The translations under genes were made by a program, and so were the position numbers. This document shows positions 19,949-26,816 of a stretch of DNA of 26,816 bases, piece by piece. The first letter of the stretch is position 1. Each line of letters starts with the position of its first letter. The stretch comes from Truepera sp. (lineage in GTDB: Bacteria; Deinococcota; Deinococci; Deinococcales; Trueperaceae): the NCBI GenBank assembly GCA_018333775.1, contig JAGXSO010000015.1, forward strand, positions 1-26,816, given 5' to 3'. The notes beneath the pieces are model-generated. The model searched no databases, was not told the origin of the DNA, and saw nothing but the letters and a program-made list of their open reading frames with translations.

Positions 19949-20024
19949 GGAGCCGTAGTGTAGTGGTTAGCATATCTGCCTGTCACGCAGAAGGTCGCGG
20001 GTTCAAGTCCCGTCGGCTCCGCCA
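19949..20024 (+). tRNA. tRNA-Asp (anticodon GTC)
   Basis: The sequence folds as a complete cloverleaf: acceptor GGAGCCG/CGGCTCC, D-loop AGTGGTTAG, anticodon stem TCTGC/GCAGA with loop CTGTCAC (anticodon GTC at 19982-19984), and T-loop GGTTCAAGTCC in a GCGGG/CCCGT stem. The discriminator G at 20021 is followed by an encoded CCA (20022-20024). Asp identity follows from the GTC anticodon and G73. Confidence 0.98.
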
Positions 20025-20034
20025 AGAGAGGGGT

Positions 20035-20064
20035 GCAGATCGCCTGGGCAACCAGGCGATCTGC
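20035..20064 (+). terminator. Hairpin terminator candidate after tRNA-Asp
   Basis: GCAGATCGCCTGG (20035-20047) pairs perfectly with CCAGGCGATCTGC (20052-20064) across a GCAA tetraloop, giving a 13-bp stem 10 nt after the tRNA. The tail CGTTATTGCTT is only moderately T-rich, so it may terminate weakly or protect the 3' end during processing. Confidence 0.65.
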
Positions 20065-20214
20065 CGTTATTGCTTGGGCGGTCATGATCGGCATGGCGCC
20101 GGCCTGCAAGAGGTGGCTGTGACCCGTAAGATCCTCGAAGCCTCGTGATAGCTACCTGGGATATCTGTCTCTAATAATCCAAGATGCGCTGAGCTGGCAG
20201 CGATTAAGTGTCAA

Positions 20215-20251
20215 ATGTCAAGGCTTGACATATACCCATAGGGGATATAAA
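20215..20251 (+). promoter_or_regulatory. Promoter with overlapping dyads, CsoR/CstR-like operator
   Basis: Two dyads overlap a promoter for the sulfur genes. ATGTCAA-GGC-TTGACAT (20215-20231) is a perfect palindrome whose right arm contains the -35 TTGACA (20225-20230). ATATACCC-ATA-GGGGATAT (20230-20248), matching at 7 of 8 positions, fills the spacer and touches the -10 TATAAA (20246-20251, 15-bp spacing). C-tract/G-tract dyads of this kind are bound by CsoR-family repressors; the member CstR senses persulfide and controls MBL-rhodanese genes such as cstB. No CsoR gene is in the window, so the regulator is inferred. Confidence 0.6.
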
Positions 20252-20263
20252 CTTGATTACCAG

Positions 20264-20281
20264 TAGGGACGAATGTCCCTA
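20264..20281 (+). promoter_or_regulatory. 5'-UTR hairpin before the persulfide dioxygenase gene
   Basis: TAGGGAC (20264-20270) pairs with GTCCCTA (20275-20281) across GAAT, a 7-bp stem ending 3 nt before the AAAGGAA ribosome site. It could shield the message or modulate initiation, or act as a further DNA operator. Confidence 0.5.
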
Positions 20282-20294
20282 AGAAAGGAACGAT

Positions 20295-21728
<1,434 letters not shown>

Positions 21729-21761
21729 GCGGGACTCAGGCCCAAACTGAACAAGGACACT

Positions 21762-22439
21762 ATGATTACCATCGCCGCCGTATCACCGCAACAGGCCCAA
21801 GAGCTGCACGCGCAAGGGGTGCATTTTATCGATGTGCGCGAGGTAGAAGAGTTTGCGCAAGTGCGTATCCCCGGCGCCCAGCTCATCCCACTCTCCGAGT
21901 TAGATCTGCGCTTTGGCGAGATCCCCCAAGATCGCCCGGTAGTGCTCTACTGCCGCAGCGGCAACCGCAGCGGGCAGGCGGTAGCATGGCTCATGGCCCA
22001 GGGCTGGGACAACCTTAGCAACTTGCACGGTGGAATCATGGCCTGGTATCAGCACGGCCTGAGTCTCGATACCGCGCCGGTCGCTGCCGCCTATGCCACT
22101 ACCGGCTATCAGCAACTGGCGCCGGACGAAGCTGCCGCCTGGCTGGCGCGCGGTGCCCTAGCCGTCGATGTGCGCGAGCCGCCGGAGTACGCGCTGGGTC
22201 ATGTGCCGGAGGCGATCAACCTCCCCTTGGGCAGCATCGCCACGCGCTTGGCCGAACTGCCCACAGACCGCGAGATGGTGCTAGTTTGCAACACGGGCAA
22301 CCGCTCGAGCCTGGCGGCCCAACTGCTACTGCGTGAAGGTTACGACGGTGCTAGGGTCGCTAACCTCGAGGGCGGCACCAGTGCCTGGCGAACTCAGGGA
22401 AGGCCGGTCGAAATGGCCCTGATGCACCTACGCCCTTAA
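21762..22439 (+). CDS. Tandem-domain rhodanese sulfurtransferase
   Basis: This 225-residue cytosolic protein consists of two consecutive rhodanese domains. Domain 1 (~5-100) has the active loop YCRSGNRSG with C64; domain 2 (~117-217) has VCNTGNRSS with C176. Each also carries the DVRE..E(F/Y) element near its start. Both Cys residues are present, so both domains can carry a persulfide, unlike the preceding gene, where one is dead. It may pass sulfane sulfur to or from the dioxygenase. It begins 33 nt after that gene with AAGGA upstream of ATG 21762 and ends 2 nt before the transporter. Confidence 0.9.
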   Translation: MITIAAVSPQQAQELHAQGVHFIDVREVEEFAQVRIPGAQLIPLSELDLRFGEIPQDRPVVLYCRSGNRSGQAVAWLMAQGWDNLSNLHGGIMAWYQHGLSLDTAPVAAAYATTGYQQLAPDEAAAWLARGALAVDVREPPEYALGHVPEAINLPLGSIATRLAELPTDREMVLVCNTGNRSSLAAQLLLREGYDGARVANLEGGTSAWRTQGRPVEMALMHLRP

Positions 22440-22441
22440 CT

Positions 22442-24106
22442 GTGGAACGCTTTATCCCGGCCTGGGGCTGGCTCAGGCGCTATCGGCGGGCCGACCTCCC
22501 CGGCGACCTCGCCGCCGGGCTGATCGTGGCAGTGATGCTGATTCCACAGGGGATGGCCTACGCGCTGATGGCCGGTCTACCCCCCATCGTCGGGCTCTAT
22601 GCCGCCACGGTGCCGCTGATCGCTTATGCGCTGTTAGGCTCCTCACGCCATCTGGCGGTAGGGCCGGTAGCCATCGTGTCGATACTGACCCTCTCCGGGG
22701 TGGGGGCGCTAGCCGAGCCCGGCTCAGCGGAGTTTGTGGCGCTGGCGGCGCTGCTGGCGCTGCTGGTGGGGGTAATTCAGTTCGTTTTGGGGCTCCTGCG
22801 TGGCGGCTTTCTGGTCAACTTCTTATCCCACGCGGTGATTAGCGGTTTTACTTCGGCGGCGGCCATCATTATCGCGCTAAATCAGCTTACCCACCTGCTG
22901 GGCGTCAAGCTCACCGCCAGTGCGCCGCTGCCGCTGCTGGGGGAGGCGCTGGCCCGCCTGGGCGAAGCTCATATTCTCACGCTGTTAGTCGGCCTCCTTA
23001 GCATCGGGGTGCTGCTCCTTTTCAAGCGGCGATGGCCGCGCTTCCCCGCCGCGCTGTTGCTGATGGCGCTGGCTATTGTGCTGACCTATCTGCTAGGGCT
23101 TTATGAGCGCGGCCTCAGCATTGTAGGGCAGGTTCCAGCTGGTTTGCCGAGCCTGGCGCTGCCCATACTGAGCCTCGCGTCAGTGCAGGCGCTGCTGCCG
23201 ACCGCGCTAACCATCGCCTTCGTCGGCTTTGTGGAGTCGGTAGCGGTAGCCAAGTCGCTGGCGGCCAAAGTCAAGGCCAAGATCGACGCCGATCAGGAGC
23301 TGCGCGGCCTGGGCCTGGCCAACGTGGCGGCGGCCACCTTCTCGGGCTACCCGGTGACGGGGGGCTTTGCGCGTTCGGCGATCAACTTCCAGGCCGGCGC
23401 TCGGACCCCGCTAGCTTCGATCCTGACGGCCATCCTTATTATGCTGATGCTGCTGTTCTTCACGCCGCTGTTCACCTATCTACCCAAAGCTGTGCTGGCG
23501 GCGGTGGCGGTAGTGGCAGTGATCGGGCTGATCGACCTTAAAGAGCCGCGGCACCTGTTCAAAATTAAACGGATCGACGCTTTCACGCTGCTGCTGACCT
23601 TTGGGTCCACCCTGCTGATCGGTATCGAGCCGGGGATCGTTATCGGGATCCTCTTCTCGCTCGGGGTGTTCATCTGGCACAGCGCCACCCCCCACGCCGC
23701 CGAACTCGGCTACTTGCCCGAGGAACGGGTCTTTCGCAATGTCAGGCGCTATCCTGGCGCCGTGACCTCCCCCGAGGCGCTGATCTTGCGCGTAGATGCC
23801 AGCCTCTATTTCACTAACATGGCCTTTTTGGACTCTTACTTCCGGCGCGCCTTGGCGGAGCGGCCTCAGCTGCGATACATCGTCATGGACTTCTCCGGTG
23901 TCAACGATATGGATGCCGTGGCAGTCGGCACGCTGGCAGAGCTGATCGACGACTTGGCGAAGCTCGGCATCGCCATCCGTATCGCCGCCATGAAAGGACA
24001 GGTGCGCGATTTGGTGGCCAAAGCCGGTTGGCAGCAGCGGTTCGGGCGACAGGTGACCTACCCGTCGCTGGCTCATGCCGTACATGACCTGGACCTGCTT
24101 AAGTAG
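22442..24106 (+). CDS. SulP-family anion (sulfate-type) permease with STAS domain
   Basis: SulP proteins move sulfate, bicarbonate or related anions across the inner membrane. The 554-residue protein begins WLRRYRRADLPGDLAAGLIV and MLIPQGMAYALMAGLPP, the family signature, then multiple hydrophobic segments up to ~residue 410 (for example SILTLSGVGAL, AVISGFTSAAAIIIALNQLT, LTIAFVGFVESVAVAKSLAAK, FSGYPVTGGFARSAINFQAG). A cytosolic STAS domain fills ~445-550 with VMDFSGVNDMDAVAVGTL. The start is a GTG 2 nt after the preceding stop with no clear ribosome site, so it is probably coupled. In this setting sulfate or sulfite export is a natural guess, but the substrate cannot be read from sequence. 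Confidence 0.92.
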   Translation: MERFIPAWGWLRRYRRADLPGDLAAGLIVAVMLIPQGMAYALMAGLPPIVGLYAATVPLIAYALLGSSRHLAVGPVAIVSILTLSGVGALAEPGSAEFVALAALLALLVGVIQFVLGLLRGGFLVNFLSHAVISGFTSAAAIIIALNQLTHLLGVKLTASAPLPLLGEALARLGEAHILTLLVGLLSIGVLLLFKRRWPRFPAALLLMALAIVLTYLLGLYERGLSIVGQVPAGLPSLALPILSLASVQALLPTALTIAFVGFVESVAVAKSLAAKVKAKIDADQELRGLGLANVAAATFSGYPVTGGFARSAINFQAGARTPLASILTAILIMLMLLFFTPLFTYLPKAVLAAVAVVAVIGLIDLKEPRHLFKIKRIDAFTLLLTFGSTLLIGIEPGIVIGILFSLGVFIWHSATPHAAELGYLPEERVFRNVRRYPGAVTSPEALILRVDASLYFTNMAFLDSYFRRALAERPQLRYIVMDFSGVNDMDAVAVGTLAELIDDLAKLGIAIRIAAMKGQVRDLVAKAGWQQRFGRQVTYPSLAHAVHDLDLLK

Positions 24107-24181
24107 GATGTCGCCTATGGAGGGCTACTTGATGGCTGAATACGATTACTATGACCGAGTTGCTAGCTGGAGGGATCAAGC

Positions 24182-24601
24182 ATGATTAGGCTGAGTTTAC
24201 TGATACTGGCTGTGCTGTTGCTGGCAGGTTGTGGCCCTGGCAACTACCAGGGCGCTACTGGTGACGCGCTAGTAGGGGCCAGCCGCGAGACCCCTAACTA
24301 CCAGAACGTTTCGGTACACGACCTGGCGGGCACCGGTGAAAGCCGCCTGGTCCTTGACGTGCGAGAGCCCTGGGAGTTTGCGGCAGGGCACGTACCAGGT
24401 GCTATTCTCATCCCGCTGGGGCAGTTAGCAGCCAGGGTTGGCGAATTCCCCCAGGACAAGCCGCTTTACGTCATCTGTCGCTCCGGTAATCGCTCGGTCA
24501 CGGCCAGCCAGATTCTGGTCGCAGCGGGTAAGCGTGACGTGCGCAACGTCGAGGGTGGGATGATAGCCTGGCAGGGGGCAGGATTACCGGTGAGCCGCTG
24601 A
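24182..24601 (+). CDS. Rhodanese-domain lipoprotein
   Basis: This 139-residue protein starts with a lipoprotein signal peptide: MIRLSLLILAVLLLAGC, with the lipid-modified Cys at 17. It should therefore be anchored outside the cytoplasmic membrane. The mature part is one rhodanese domain with LDVREPWEF and the active loop ICRSGNRS (C99). It may handle thiosulfate or sulfane sulfur in the periplasm, complementing the cytosolic rhodaneses upstream. ATG 24182 is preceded by GGAGGG at good spacing. The 75-nt gap before it holds a 22-codon frame (24117-24185) that I regard as chance. Confidence 0.9.
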   Translation: MIRLSLLILAVLLLAGCGPGNYQGATGDALVGASRETPNYQNVSVHDLAGTGESRLVLDVREPWEFAAGHVPGAILIPLGQLAARVGEFPQDKPLYVICRSGNRSVTASQILVAAGKRDVRNVEGGMIAWQGAGLPVSR

Positions 24602-24923
24602 TTCCGCGGTAAACGCCTAAAGCAGGCCGCTAGTTAGATGGCAGTACTTGTGGCTGTGGTGCAGCTATCTCCACGCCCAGCAACGACAAGGCTTCGCCCG
24701 ACCATAAGGCTTCGCCCGACCATAAGGCTTCGCCCGACCATAAGGCTTCGCCCGACCATAAGGCTTCGCCCGACCATTACGGCGCCACCTGCTGGGGTTG
24801 CTATAACCGGCACCGGCGCCGTAGCTTCAAGAGACAGGGACACGTCCCCTCAAGGCTTCGCCCGACAATGCTGTTGGCGGGACACCAGCACAGCTATGAC
24901 CGTGGCGCTAGAGGCAAAAGTCC
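24602..24923. other. Intergenic region with tandem repeats
   Basis: This gap between convergent genes holds no credible gene. Frames exist on both strands (about 70 and 120 codons) but consist largely of the repeated hexapeptides MVGRSL or IRLRPT and lack family features. The region includes five tandem 18-bp units and one diverged outlying copy. I see no clear terminator with a T-run for either flanking gene. Confidence 0.6.
24688..24777. repeat. Tandem repeat, 5 x 18 bp (plus one outlying copy)
   Basis: The unit AAGGCTTCGCCCGACCAT occurs five times head to tail at 24688, 24706, 24724, 24742 and 24760, without visible differences. A sixth copy with one change (ACAAT for ACCAT) stands alone at 24852-24869. 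Each unit contains GGC-TTC-GCC, a tiny hairpin-forming core. The unit length is a multiple of three, which creates false open frames on both strands. Confidence 0.95.
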
Positions 24924-25775
24924 CTACCAGCGGTAGTGGCGGATATGCTCGCCCCGTTCGGCGATCTCGCTCATGGCCTGGATGCCGATATCAAGGTGCA
25001 AGTCGGTGAAGGCGGAAAAAACCTGGTCGGCGCTGGCCTTGGTCTTGATGCCGCCCTTCTTAAGCGGCAAGTCCGACACCAGCAGCAGCGCGCCGATGGC
25101 TACCTTGCTGGCGAAGCCGACCGAGAACAGCGTGGCCGTCTCCATGTCGATCGCTAGCGCCCGCTCTTCGTAGAGCTGGGCCTTGAACTTTTCGTCGAAC
25201 TCCCAGAAGCGGTAGTCGGTGGTGTGCACCACGCCGGTGCGGTAGTCGCGCCCCTGTTCGACGATAATCTGCGACACGAACTTCTGCACCTTGAAGGTGG
25301 GCAGAGCAGGCACCTGCGGCGGCATGTGGTGCTGCGAGGCGCCCTCGTCGCGAATGGCCGCCGTCGGCAGGATAAAGTCACCGACCTCAAGCGAGCGGTG
25401 CAGGCCGCCGCACATACCCAGAAAGAGCACCGCCTTGGGCTCGGCGGTAGCTAGCAGCTCGATGATCAGGGCAGCAGTGGGTGAGCCGATGGAGAAGTTA
25501 ATAATCGACACCCCCTTGCGTTGGCTGTGGACCGCGCTCATGGCCGAGCCGCGTGACTGGCTGTCGCCGTACAGCGTTTTGAAGCGCTCGAGGTAGTGAG
25601 CAAAATTGGTCAGCACGATCTGTTTCTGGAAGCCTTCGGGCGCGGTGCCGGTGTAGCGCTCGAGCATGTCCCGCGCCAAGTTCCACTTGGTTTCGTTAGC
25701 GTAGATGTGGTTGGGGTTGGGGGTGAGATAGGGGTTCTCTTCAGCCTCAAAGGCCCCGGTCGGATCGGTCTTCAT
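24924..25775 (-). CDS. amn: AMP nucleosidase
   Basis: AMP nucleosidase splits AMP into adenine and ribose 5-phosphate in purine salvage. The 283-residue protein belongs to the phosphorylase/nucleosidase (PNP/UDP) fold: SIINFSIGSPTAALIIELL, AVLFLGMCGGLHRSLEVGDFILP and the late ALAIDMETATLFSVGFA, where the Met-Glu pair contacts ribose in this fold. VSDLPLKKGGIKTK is typical of the short AMN form, which lacks the N-terminal regulatory domain of E. coli AMN. Purine nucleoside phosphorylase is the alternative. ATG 25775 has TAAGGT 5 nt upstream, which could be a ribosome site or, with a leaderless start, a -10 box. Confidence 0.85.
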   Translation of the reverse strand: MKTDPTGAFEAEENPYLTPNPNHIYANETKWNLARDMLERYTGTAPEGFQKQIVLTNFAHYLERFKTLYGDSQSRGSAMSAVHSQRKGVSIINFSIGSPTAALIIELLATAEPKAVLFLGMCGGLHRSLEVGDFILPTAAIRDEGASQHHMPPQVPALPTFKVQKFVSQIIVEQGRDYRTGVVHTTDYRFWEFDEKFKAQLYEERALAIDMETATLFSVGFASKVAIGALLLVSDLPLKKGGIKTKASADQVFSAFTDLHLDIGIQAMSEIAERGEHIRHYRW

Positions 25776-25885
25776 GCTCTACCTTACCGAGTCGCCGGTC
25801 CTGGCACAAGCGCCTGCAGCAGTTGGGCAACAGGTGGAGGATGGCGCCTTACCGGGTGGCGACGGTAAAGCCTGCCGCTAGCTGG

Positions 25886-25891
25886 TACACT
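25886..25891 (+). promoter_or_regulatory. -10 box of a probably leaderless mgsA transcript
   Basis: TACACT lies only 6 nt before the ATG at 25898, with no ribosome site between. The RNA start would fall on or next to the start codon, a pattern frequent in Deinococcota. No convincing -35 box is present. Confidence 0.5.
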
Positions 25892-25897
25892 TAGTTC

Positions 25898-26272
25898 ATG
25901 AAAGCCGTCGCGCTAATCGCTCACGACAAGAAAAAGCTCGACTTGGCGATCTTTGCCAGAGACCACGCGGACGTGCTCGGCAAATTCCCGCTGATCGCCA
26001 CTTACACCACCGGCAGCGTGCTGGCCGATAAAGCCAAGCTCAAGGTCGAGCGCCTCCGCTCCGGCCCCGAGGGTGGCGACCTACAGGTCGGGGCGCGTAT
26101 TGCCGAAGGGCAGGTCCTGGCGGTGATCTTCTTCCGCGACCCCTTAACCGCCCAGCCACACGAACCGGATGTTTCGGCGCTACTGCGTATCTGTGACGTG
26201 CATAACATTCCCTTGGCTACTAACCTCGGCACCGCCGAGGCGATTGTCGCCTGGCTTTTGCGCCATGAGTAA
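25898..26272 (+). CDS. mgsA: Methylglyoxal synthase
   Basis: The enzyme converts dihydroxyacetone phosphate to methylglyoxal and phosphate, a bypass that frees phosphate when triose phosphates pile up. At 124 residues it matches the short family. Diagnostic elements are ALIAHDKKK (H9, D10), TTGS (37-40) in the phosphate site, SGPEGGDLQVG with the catalytic-type D61, FFRDPLTAQPHEPDV, and CDVHNIPLATN with H102. Family proteins usually have GGDQQ, and FFWDP where this has FFRDP, so two substitutions are unusual but outside the key acids. The 3' end overlaps the next gene by 8 nt. Confidence 0.95.
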   Translation: MKAVALIAHDKKKLDLAIFARDHADVLGKFPLIATYTTGSVLADKAKLKVERLRSGPEGGDLQVGARIAEGQVLAVIFFRDPLTAQPHEPDVSALLRICDVHNIPLATNLGTAEAIVAWLLRHE

Positions 26273-26513
26273 AGACCTCATTGCGGCCTTTATCCGGCAG
26301 GTGCGTGAGCAGCACGGCGCCCAGATCGACGCCATCAACCTGCCGCAGGGGGTTGAGGCCTTCATGCGCGAGTGCCTTGAAATCGGCGACCTGGATACGT
26401 TGGTGTTCATGCTCAAACTCTCCCACATGATGGGGTTGCAGACCGGCTATGCGGCTCGAGCCGCCGAGGAAGCGCTGCCTAAGGACGGCTCGTGGGGGAC
26501 GATCAAGGCCTAA
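26265..26513 (+). CDS. Small conserved-looking hypothetical protein
   Basis: This is an 82-residue, mostly helical acidic protein that I do not recognise. It begins MSKDLIAAFIRQVREQHG at an ATG overlapping the mgsA end by 8 nt, so it is likely translated by coupling to mgsA. The centre, LEIGDLDTLVFMLKLSHMMG, is amphipathic and could pack as a helical hairpin. There is no signal peptide or membrane segment and no Cys pair. The open frame extends upstream of this ATG, but that part lies inside mgsA in another frame. Coupling suggests a role connected to methylglyoxal or carbon flux, but nothing in the sequence proves it. Confidence 0.65.
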   Translation: MSKDLIAAFIRQVREQHGAQIDAINLPQGVEAFMRECLEIGDLDTLVFMLKLSHMMGLQTGYAARAAEEALPKDGSWGTIKA

Positions 26514-26534
26514 CAAAGAGGGCGTGAACGACAT

Positions 26535-26565
26535 CAGCACTTCGCTGATGCTGCGCGAAGTGCTG
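26535..26565 (+). terminator. 11-bp hairpin after the mgsA operon
   Basis: CAGCACTTCGC (26535-26545) pairs exactly with GCGAAGTGCTG (26555-26565) across a 9-nt loop, 22 nt after the stop of the small gene. There is no T-run, so it may be a weak or factor-dependent terminator, or an operator upstream of the next promoter. Confidence 0.5.
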
Positions 26566-26588
26566 TGCTGTACCTACACTTGTCGGTA

Positions 26589-26594
26589 TATAAT
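26589..26594 (+). promoter_or_regulatory. Consensus -10 box of a probably leaderless brnT transcript
   Basis: TATAAT sits 9 nt before the ATG at 26604. Initiation 6-8 nt downstream would put the RNA 5' end 1-3 nt from the start codon. The -35 region (26566-26571, TGCTGT) is poor. Confidence 0.6.
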
Positions 26595-26603
26595 ACTATC
26601 AGG

Positions 26604-26816
26604 ATGGAATTCGAGTGGGATGACGCCAACATAGACCACATCGCCAACCACGGTGTCGAACCGTTCGAAGCCGAAGAGGCCGCGACCGATCGCGCACGTA
26701 CTCCTTTTCCCGCTCACAGCGGCAACGTCGGCCTCATCGGCAAGACCGAAGGTGGCCGCTTGCTAGTGGTCATCCTCGAGCGCAAAAGCAGATTGTGGCG
26801 GGTGGTTACCGCCCGA
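26604..26816 (+). CDS. brnT: BrnT-like toxin, type II toxin-antitoxin (partial, 3' end missing)
   Basis: The open frame runs from ATG 26604 off the window end; 71 residues are visible. It begins MEFEWDDANIDHIANHGVEP, close to the BrnT pattern FEWD-x-K/N...NxxKHGV-x-F-x-EA, and continues with GKTEGGRLLVVILERKSRLW and VVTAR, matching the GxTxxGRxLxVVxxxR...RxISAR strands of that ribosome-dependent mRNase-like toxin. Family members are about 90 residues, so roughly 20 are missing. In known pairs the antitoxin gene brnA lies just downstream; it would be beyond the window. The spacing between the first helix and the strands is somewhat longer than usual. Confidence 0.75.
   Translation, partial: MEFEWDDANIDHIANHGVEPFEAEEAATDRARTPFPAHSGNVGLIGKTEGGRLLVVILERKSRLWRVVTAR

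Noticed and set aside
19949..20024. tRNA-Asp as an attachment site with a duplicated 3' end
   Set aside because: I found no second copy of the tRNA 3' end and no integrase gene within the window.
24117..24185. 22-codon frame overlapping the lipoprotein start as ATGA
   Set aside because: It is too short, has no ribosome site of its own, and the overlap is explained by the GGAGGG site of the next gene.
24634..25009. Frames in the tandem-repeat region encoding repeated MVGRSL or IRLRPT
   Set aside because: They arise from the 18-bp repeats, lack family features and occur equally on both strands.

Overview
The window looks like a chromosomal segment (or contig) from a moderately GC-rich, possibly thermophilic bacterium. 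Frequent CTCGAG words, -10 boxes lying almost on start codons (leaderless-type genes) and the gene content suggest a Deinococcota member of the Meiothermus/Thermus/Truepera kind. This is an inference from style; no marker gene here settles the taxonomy.

Left part (1-19726): one CRISPR-cas locus, all expressed leftward (minus strand). A single operon-like run reads cas3, cas5c, cas8c, cas7c (type I-C effector), then cmr1, cmr2, cmr3, cmr4, cmr5, cmr6 (complete type III-B effector), a double-CARF protein, and finally cas4, cas1, cas2 (adaptation). It is followed by a ~200 bp leader and an array of 66 identical 37-nt repeats with 65 spacers. The array is entered from its leader at ~4730 and appears to run off the left edge. 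Most gene junctions overlap or are separated by only a few bases, so the type III-B block sits inside the type I-C operon rather than beside it. There is no cas6, so Cas5c is the only visible crRNA-processing candidate and one crRNA pool probably feeds both a DNA-targeting (Cas8c/Cas3) and an RNA-targeting, cyclic-oligoadenylate-producing (Cmr2 GGDD) complex. The accessory protein shows two CARF-like halves and no recognisable effector nuclease domain.

Middle (19727-20294): intergenic DNA with an inverted repeat, a near-consensus promoter, tRNA-Asp(GTC), a strong hairpin terminator candidate, and a control region with two dyads, one resembling CsoR/CstR (persulfide/copper sensor) operators.

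Right part (20295-24601): a plus-strand sulfur module: an MBL-fold persulfide dioxygenase-rhodanese fusion, a tandem rhodanese, a SulP anion permease with STAS domain, and a rhodanese lipoprotein. Together they suggest sulfide/persulfide oxidation with thiosulfate/sulfite/sulfate handling. After an 18-bp tandem-repeat tract come AMP nucleosidase (minus strand), methylglyoxal synthase, a small unknown protein overlapping it, and the start of a BrnT-like toxin gene cut by the window end.
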